From the IMG/VR virus record IMGVR_UViG_3300007639_000007, positions 1 through 38,420 of that record: a stretch of 38,420 nt of DNA; one strand, given 5' to 3'. This DNA comes from a virus. Position numbers and translations under genes: made by a program. The number at the start of each line of letters is the position of its first letter. Positions within the stretch are counted from its first letter, which is position 1. A model generated the notes under the pieces. That model was given only the letters and a program-made list of their open reading frames with translations, was not told the origin of the DNA and ran no database searches. Below are positions 34,800-38,420 of this stretch, piece by piece.

Positions 34800-35372
34800 T
34801 CAAGCGGCGTTCAATGTTGCTTCGCCGATCTGGCGACCACACTGGCAAAGTTCACCCGTCTGCAAAGCATCGAGAACACGAAGTGTCTCATCTGCATTAC
34901 GACCGACAGCAAGACTATTCACGGTAACATGCTGAATGACATTTTCTGGATCAACGATGAATGTTGCACGGAGTGCCGCACCTGCTGGTTTATAGAAAAC
35001 GCCAAGTTGTTGAACAAGACCTTGTTCATCATCATGCCACTCATCACTACGCGCAGTGTCAGCAAAGAACCAAGAAGTGGTTGTTCTGAGACCTTCGTGT
35101 GCATTCTTCCATGCGAGTTTGCAGAATTCATTGTCAGTTGAACCGATGAGAAGAACTGCATCACGATCAGCAAAGTCCTTGTTCAACTTATCGTATGCAA
35201 TAATTTCGGTTGGACAAACGAATGTAAAATCTTTTGGATAGTAAACAATAACCTTCCACTTTCCTTCGAATGATGTTTCAGTAATATCTTCAAAAGCATT
35301 GTCAGGTGTAAGAGCACCAGGTTTGACACCAGTGATGCGAAATTCTTCTAACTTATCTCCAACTGTCTTCAT
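34800..35372 (-). CDS. ahpC: Peroxiredoxin AhpC (alkyl hydroperoxide reductase subunit C)
   Basis: This 190-aa protein (mycobacterial AhpC is 195 aa) has the peroxidatic motif PKDFTFVCPTE with T50 and C53, R135 in ALRATFIVDP, and resolving cysteines C176 and C178 in the GELCQCGR C-terminal motif. The latter resembles mycobacterial AhpC ELCAC, which uses AhpD as reductant. It reduces H2O2 and organic peroxides. Another Cys (C84) is present. I chose ATG 35372 because AGGAG lies about 6 bases upstream; a TTG two codons earlier is not needed. A 230-base upstream region with promoter, hairpin and operator-like repeats precedes it. AhpC heads the accessory block that ends with AhpD. Confidence 0.92.
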   Translation of the reverse strand: MKTVGDKLEEFRITGVKPGALTPDNAFEDITETSFEGKWKVIVYYPKDFTFVCPTEIIAYDKLNKDFADRDAVLLIGSTDNEFCKLAWKNAHEGLRTTTSWFFADTARSDEWHDDEQGLVQQLGVFYKPAGAALRATFIVDPENVIQHVTVNSLAVGRNADETLRVLDALQTGELCQCGRQIGEATLNAA

Positions 35373-35393
35373 GTTCAAACTCCTGTATAATGA

Positions 35394-35414
35394 AAACCTA
35401 TACGAAACCTATAC
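35394..35414 (-). repeat. Tandem GTATAGGTTT repeats upstream of ahpC
   Basis: Two copies of GTATAGGTTT (35414-35405 and 35403-35394), separated by one base, lie 10-20 bases before the ahpC Shine-Dalgarno. They could be a protein-binding site or part of a compound -10 region. Function is not shown. Confidence 0.5.
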
Positions 35415-35425
35415 ACGATCGTATA
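35410..35425. promoter_or_regulatory. Operator-like inverted repeat TATAC-N6-GTATA
   Basis: A 16-bp inverted repeat with CGATCG-containing centre lies next to TTGACA (35433-35428, minus strand). It overlaps one GTATAGGTTT copy. A repressor or redox-sensor binding site is possible. No -10 at normal spacing is evident for this TTGACA, so it may not be a promoter. Confidence 0.4.
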
Positions 35426-35471
35426 TATGTCAATTTTACGAAAAATTATAAGTTTTTTTGATTGTTTAATC

Positions 35472-35486
35472 TAATCGAAACGATTA
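35472..35486. other. Hairpin TAATCG-AAA-CGATTA in the ahpC leader
   Basis: A 6-bp perfect stem with a 3-base loop lies in the transcribed leader of ahpC, about 100 bases before the gene. No T-run follows on either strand within the usual distance, so it is probably an RNA stem or protein site, not a terminator. Confidence 0.4.
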
Positions 35487-35513
35487 AGATTCTCTATCAT
35501 GCCAGACATTCTT

Positions 35514-35542
35514 ATTCTACTATACAAGATCAACCTTGTCAA
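35514..35542 (-). promoter_or_regulatory. Sigma70-like promoter for the ahpC block
   Basis: On the minus strand TTGACA (35542-35537) and TAGAAT (35519-35514) are separated by exactly 17 bases. Start of transcription would be near 35507, giving a 135-base leader before ahpC. The promoter lies between the nuclease gene and ahpC. Host-polymerase recognition would suit early or continuous expression of the redox block. Confidence 0.7.
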
Positions 35543-35606
35543 GTTTTTCTTGGTATGCTTGAATGTATTTCAACAATTATTGACGATATAACTCTAATTC
35601 ATCCTC

Positions 35607-36206
35607 TTACACTACAAGAGTCTGACAGAAGTTTGCAGTATCTACGCCAATGAGGATAATGACCTGTTTCGGATCCAATCCTGTCATCTCTTTGAACATC
35701 TGGCGATAGGCAGCGGCTTGCATAAAGTAATTGCCGATGTTCTCTTTCTTCTTGAGACGAACGGAAGTCTTAAAGTCGATGACAGAGAGAATTCCATTAT
35801 GCTCAGCAATACAGTCTACCGTTCCAGCAAGTTTAAGTTCGTGAGAGAACAGACGATCTTCCAAGCAATGAATGTTATTGACCTTGGCATCTATTTCTTG
35901 TTTCATTCGAACGAACAAAGACTTGACGTTTGGTAACATCTCTAGGGATGAGATGTCTTCATTCTTGAGATACATTTCGAGTGCTTTGTGGACGGATGTC
36001 CCACGAGTCGTGGCTTTACGAGAGATTTCATTGGCTTTATCATTACCAACTCTCTTGCGCCATTCTAGAATGGCTTCTTTACCATAGTCAGAAAGAACTG
36101 TGGTGACTGAAGGGTATTTCTCACCTGTGGGTGTGACATAGCACCGAGTTCCGTCAACGTTCTCTTGAAGAAGTTTCGGGAAATCATGACGAATATGATT
36201 AAACAT
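35607..36206 (-). CDS. PD-(D/E)XK nuclease (Cas4/RecB-like)
   Basis: This 199-aa protein has the motifs of RecB/Cas4-like exonucleases: TRGTSVHKALE with H73, LKLAGTVDCIAE with D131, VIDFKTS with D144 and K146, and FMQAAAYRQMF with Q163 and Y167. It has no Fe-S Cys cluster. In T4-like phages such nucleases act in DNA recombination or end processing; the substrate is not known. I chose ATG 36206 because it overlaps the PhoH stop (ATGTTTAA) by 8 bases; an upstream in-frame ATG at 36236 would lie well inside phoH. Confidence 0.8.
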   Translation of the reverse strand: MFNHIRHDFPKLLQENVDGTRCYVTPTGEKYPSVTTVLSDYGKEAILEWRKRVGNDKANEISRKATTRGTSVHKALEMYLKNEDISSLEMLPNVKSLFVRMKQEIDAKVNNIHCLEDRLFSHELKLAGTVDCIAEHNGILSVIDFKTSVRLKKKENIGNYFMQAAAYRQMFKEMTGLDPKQVIILIGVDTANFCQTLVV

Positions 36207-36948
36207 TATTTTCTTTTTCGTACCTTTCAACTGCAATCAAGAAATCTTTGACAAGACTACTACGAACAATGTCATCAGTAGTAAATTCAATGTTGGTAAA
36301 CGACTGCATCATCTTTGCAATTTCATGAAACTTCTTCATGCCACTTTTGTCTTTGTTATTGCGATAGAGATCAGTCTGTTTATAATCGCCGCAGAAGATA
36401 ATCTTCGAACGATAACCCACACGAGTCATTATAGTCGACAATTCTTCAAAAGTCATGTTCTGACATTCATCGACAATAATAACGGCATCGTCGAAACTCA
36501 TACCACGAATGAAACTTGTGGAGATGAATTCAATGCGCCCACATTCTTTTAATGCTTCGTATGAATCTCTTCGACCAAACAGCGTGTGATAGATTTGCAT
36601 GTAAGGTTGTTCATACAAACTCATTTTATCTTCTACAGATCCTGGAGTGAAACCAAGATCACGCGACTGCACTGCTGAACGCACAATAACAACTTTATGA
36701 AATGATGAAGTCTTATCCAAGACTTCTTCAATTGCTTTGTAACAGGCAATAAATGATTTGCCAGTTCCTGCAGAGCCACAGAGCATGATAAAATAATCAC
36801 CACGCTTGTATGCGTCGAAGAATAATGATTGATTTGTTGTGAGTGGTGCAAACTGCTTCAGTTCAGCAGCCTTGATTCTCGCTGGCTTCTTTTCTATTGG
36901 CTGATCACTGAAGACGATTTCAGTGTTTCCGTTTTTCTTTTTAGACAC
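36199..36948 (-). CDS. phoH: PhoH-like P-loop ATPase
   Basis: This 249-aa protein has Walker A GSAGTGKS (58-65), SAVQSRDLGFTPGSVEDKM (about 91-109), Walker B VIIVDECQN (156-164) and a sensor-like IIFCGDYKQTDL. It has an N-terminal basic tail. PhoH is frequent in marine phages and is linked in the literature to phosphate response, though its biochemical role is unclear. It lies in a compact series with the nuclease and the small protein upstream, which points to a nucleic-acid function. Confidence 0.88.
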   Translation of the reverse strand: MSKKKNGNTEIVFSDQPIEKKPARIKAAELKQFAPLTTNQSLFFDAYKRGDYFIMLCGSAGTGKSFIACYKAIEEVLDKTSSFHKVVIVRSAVQSRDLGFTPGSVEDKMSLYEQPYMQIYHTLFGRRDSYEALKECGRIEFISTSFIRGMSFDDAVIIVDECQNMTFEELSTIMTRVGYRSKIIFCGDYKQTDLYRNNKDKSGMKKFHEIAKMMQSFTNIEFTTDDIVRSSLVKDFLIAVERYEKENNV

Positions 36949-36957
36949 ACAATATCC

Positions 36958-37269
36958 TTATTTTTGAAATAAATTATGTTTCTTCAAGACTTGATCTGTC
37001 TTCACGCGCTTGGTGCTCTTGCGCATGACGTCATCTGCTAACTTGCTTCTAGGATTTTGCTCTGCGATTTTATGCAAAACTTCTTTCCAAGTATTATCTG
37101 TTTTCTTTCCAGCCATGTCACCAGGTCCAGTGTAACTGAACAATGGTGCGTCGCTGTAATATCTTTCGAGATGAGGATTCTCTGCTTTGAATCCATCATA
37201 AGCAGAAACAGACATCGAATATTCTTCAATCTTTTTTGTTTTAGTGTTCACAAACTCATAAGTTGGCAT
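36958..37269 (-). CDS. Small conserved phage protein, unknown (103 aa)
   Basis: This 103-aa protein starts MPTYEFVNTKTKKIEEYSMSVSAYDGF. The N-terminal beta hairpin resembles FmdB-type proteins but has no zinc-binding cysteines. The C-terminus is basic and helical (RSKLADDVMRKSTKRVKTDQVLKKHNLF). I chose the ATG at 37269 because a Shine-Dalgarno-like GGAAA precedes it; an upstream ATG at 37314 lies inside the HAD gene. It is known as a conserved protein of T4-like phages with no assigned role; I cannot add a function. Confidence 0.65.
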   Translation of the reverse strand: MPTYEFVNTKTKKIEEYSMSVSAYDGFKAENPHLERYYSDAPLFSYTGPGDMAGKKTDNTWKEVLHKIAEQNPRSKLADDVMRKSTKRVKTDQVLKKHNLFQK

Positions 37270-37270
37270 A

Positions 37271-37864
37271 TTAATATTTCCGAAAGTATCCATGGTTTGC
37301 CATGTACGCCACAAACTTCACACTTGGATATTCTTTCTTGAGTGAAAGAAATACCTCTAGGTTTCTCGCATCATCATCAAACAGAGATACAGATTTAAAT
37401 TTGCCAGTATCAAGATATTGTTTGATGAACACACGCTTTGCTTCAGCAGAGGGGAGTCCGAGATTTCCTGCTCTGTGAACATGAACCTGTTTCATATTTA
37501 GTCCATACTTCTCAAATGTATTCAAGAAAGTATGCGGATCATCAAAATCAGAACGTGCGGTCAGAACAATGACCTTTGAATTGGGTAGATTTGAATAGGC
37601 TTTAAGAGTTTTTGCAGCCTTATCAATAGCACGTTGAATTGGAATAGAAGTCTTATTGAAAAGTTTAGCATCACGAAACTCAGTGAAGTCGTACGATTCA
37701 CCCTTCTTGAGTTTGTATGTATTGAATTCTTTATTGCTCAGAGACTTCACGCGCTTCCCGTCTTTCACGACATGAACTTGTGCTTTAGTCTGGAATAGAG
37801 TTTCGTCAATATCCCAGACGGAAAGATTACCTAATTGTGGACGGATCTGCGAGAACTTTTGCAT
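37271..37864 (-). CDS. HAD-superfamily phosphatase-like protein
   Basis: This 197-aa protein has all four HAD motifs: VWDIDETLF (I; D18 and D20), VLTARSD (II; T102), a motif III Lys in AEAKRVFIKQYL, and SLFDDDARNL (IV; D163-D165). This pattern suggests a phosphohydrolase such as a 5'-nucleotidase or a DNA/RNA 3'-phosphatase. The substrate is unknown. It lies between a conserved 182-aa protein and the 103-aa gene with 1-4 base gaps. A TATAAATA box overlaps the previous stop just before the ATG. Confidence 0.8.
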   Translation of the reverse strand: MQKFSQIRPQLGNLSVWDIDETLFQTKAQVHVVKDGKRVKSLSNKEFNTYKLKKGESYDFTEFRDAKLFNKTSIPIQRAIDKAAKTLKAYSNLPNSKVIVLTARSDFDDPHTFLNTFEKYGLNMKQVHVHRAGNLGLPSAEAKRVFIKQYLDTGKFKSVSLFDDDARNLEVFLSLKKEYPSVKFVAYMANHGYFRKY

Positions 37865-37868
37865 TCAT

Positions 37869-38417
37869 TTATTTATACCACTCTGGAGTCTGTCGATTCT
37901 TCCATGTTGCGAATCGCTTCTTGTAGACTCGATAATAGTTTTTATATGCAGTGATCGAGTCTCCAGGAACCTTTACATCCTCTGGCATGGCTTGCGGCGG
38001 CTCGTTGAATATTCCAGTTCGAGGGATGTTATCAGGAGCGAAACTCAACTTCTGAATCACCAACGAGGACTTGTGCTGCTTATCGTTCGTGCCGCCGTAA
38101 CGATGACGATATTCCTGACAGAGTTCAGAAGCCATATTCCAGAGCCATTGATAGTGATCGAAAGACTCACGAACCCAAATAGCAGAAGGATGATTCCAAC
38201 TCACTGCATGATACATCGTATCTTCGCGATACTGATCTAACTTCCAACGATGAATCTTGCGATTATTTTTGCTTTTGTCGAAATAATGATTGCCATCTAA
38301 AATCCGATGAGCAGTTGACATCAACTGCGCATACTCAACGATCATCTTGACAACATGTTTGTCGCAATGTTCTTGAGCGCAGATTTTCGTATCACGATTT
38401 AGATAAAAGATATTCAT
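37869..38417 (-). CDS. Conserved phage protein rich in His/Trp, unknown (182 aa)
   Basis: This 182-aa protein starts MNIFYLNRDTKICAQEHCDKHVVKMIVEYAQLMSTAHRILDG. It has a WNHPSAIWVRESFDHYQWLW segment (about 74-93) and a polar C-terminal half with PRTGIFNEPPQAMPEDVKVPG. The pattern is familiar from conserved proteins of marine T4-like phages, but I do not know an assigned function. The many His residues (HCDKH, TAHR, NHP, DHYQW) could bind metal or be catalytic. The complete gene fits within 4 bases of the window end. Confidence 0.65.
   Translation of the reverse strand: MNIFYLNRDTKICAQEHCDKHVVKMIVEYAQLMSTAHRILDGNHYFDKSKNNRKIHRWKLDQYREDTMYHAVSWNHPSAIWVRESFDHYQWLWNMASELCQEYRHRYGGTNDKQHKSSLVIQKLSFAPDNIPRTGIFNEPPQAMPEDVKVPGDSITAYKNYYRVYKKRFATWKNRQTPEWYK
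37870..37877 (-). promoter_or_regulatory. TATAAATA box before the HAD gene (possible late promoter)
   Basis: Minus-strand TATAAATA lies 5 bases before the HAD ATG and overlaps the end of the upstream gene (TAT AAA TAA). With late-promoter spacing the transcript would start at the ATG. The box is also required by the Tyr-Lys-stop codons, so chance is likely. Confidence 0.3.
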
Positions 38418-38420
38418 GCG

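Noticed and set aside
35462-35653. 63-aa plus-strand ORF in the ahpC upstream region
   Set aside because: It overlaps the end of the nuclease gene and the strong minus-strand promoter, and has no ribosome-binding site or recognisable pattern.
1-38420. CRISPR array, insertion sequence or integrase
   Set aside because: No regularly spaced short repeats, transposase motifs or integrase motifs were seen; the only tandem repeats are the coding repeats in the fibre-like gene and two 10-base copies near ahpC.

Overview
The window is a compact, AT-rich piece of a T4-like myovirus genome, probably marine. Recognisable T4-family proteins (gp4, gp5, gp6, gp8, gp25, gp26, gp32, gp33, gp48, gp53, gp59) sit in cyanophage/pelagiphage-style order, together with DUF4815, PhoH and long repetitive structural proteins that are common in marine T4-like phages. 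No photosynthesis gene is present. A circularly permuted (two-piece) tmRNA gene is present, a form known from alphaproteobacteria and from some beta-proteobacteria and cyanobacteria. I favour an alphaproteobacterial host such as a SAR11- or Rhodobacterales-like cell, but this is inference.

Region 1 (35-23528, minus strand) is the virion module. In transcription order it holds gp48 tail-tube cap, gp53, a gp27-like hub protein, gp5 (OB fold, no lysozyme domain), a 132-aa and a 61-aa unknown, a 676-aa unknown, gp25, gp6, a 1258-aa protein in the gp7 position, gp8, a 1343-aa DUF4815 protein, a 984-aa structural protein, a 71-aa coiled-coil protein and a repetitive fibre-like protein. Genes abut or overlap by 1-8 bases. 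The fibre repeat seems to continue in frame past a TGA at 35-37.

Region 2 (23551-28571, plus strand) diverges from gp48. It holds gp4, a 182-aa conserved unknown, a gp54-like tube-fold protein, gp26, a 72-codon ORF and a 767-aa tape-measure-like protein carrying a muramidase-like domain. A T-TTT-TTT heptamer at the end of gp26 would fuse gp26 to the following ORF by a -1 shift, just upstream of the tape-measure-like gene. This is the layout of tail-assembly chaperones in other tailed phages.

Region 3 (28577-38417, minus strand) starts downstream with a strong terminator for gp32. Next come gp59, a small membrane protein, the late co-activator gp33, then an accessory block: GMP reductase (guaC-like), a membrane-anchored SleB-type hydrolase, a 79-aa protein, the permuted tmRNA (tag ANDDYYEMALAA), a 54-aa ORF, AhpD, a CDGSH-like 3Cys-1His protein, a secreted EF-hand protein, a 35-aa one-pass membrane peptide, a 2-oxoglutarate/Fe(II) oxygenase and AhpC. 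The block is preceded by a sigma70-like promoter. Further upstream are a PD-(D/E)XK nuclease, PhoH, a small conserved protein, a HAD phosphatase-like protein and a conserved 182-aa protein.

The most notable content is the accessory block. It combines a two-component peroxide-reducing pair (AhpC plus AhpD), probable redox and metal proteins, a nucleotide-salvage enzyme and a trans-translation RNA in one closely spaced minus-strand series. The sequence suggests a phage programme that keeps an oxidatively stressed, nutrient-poor host productive; that reading is inference.
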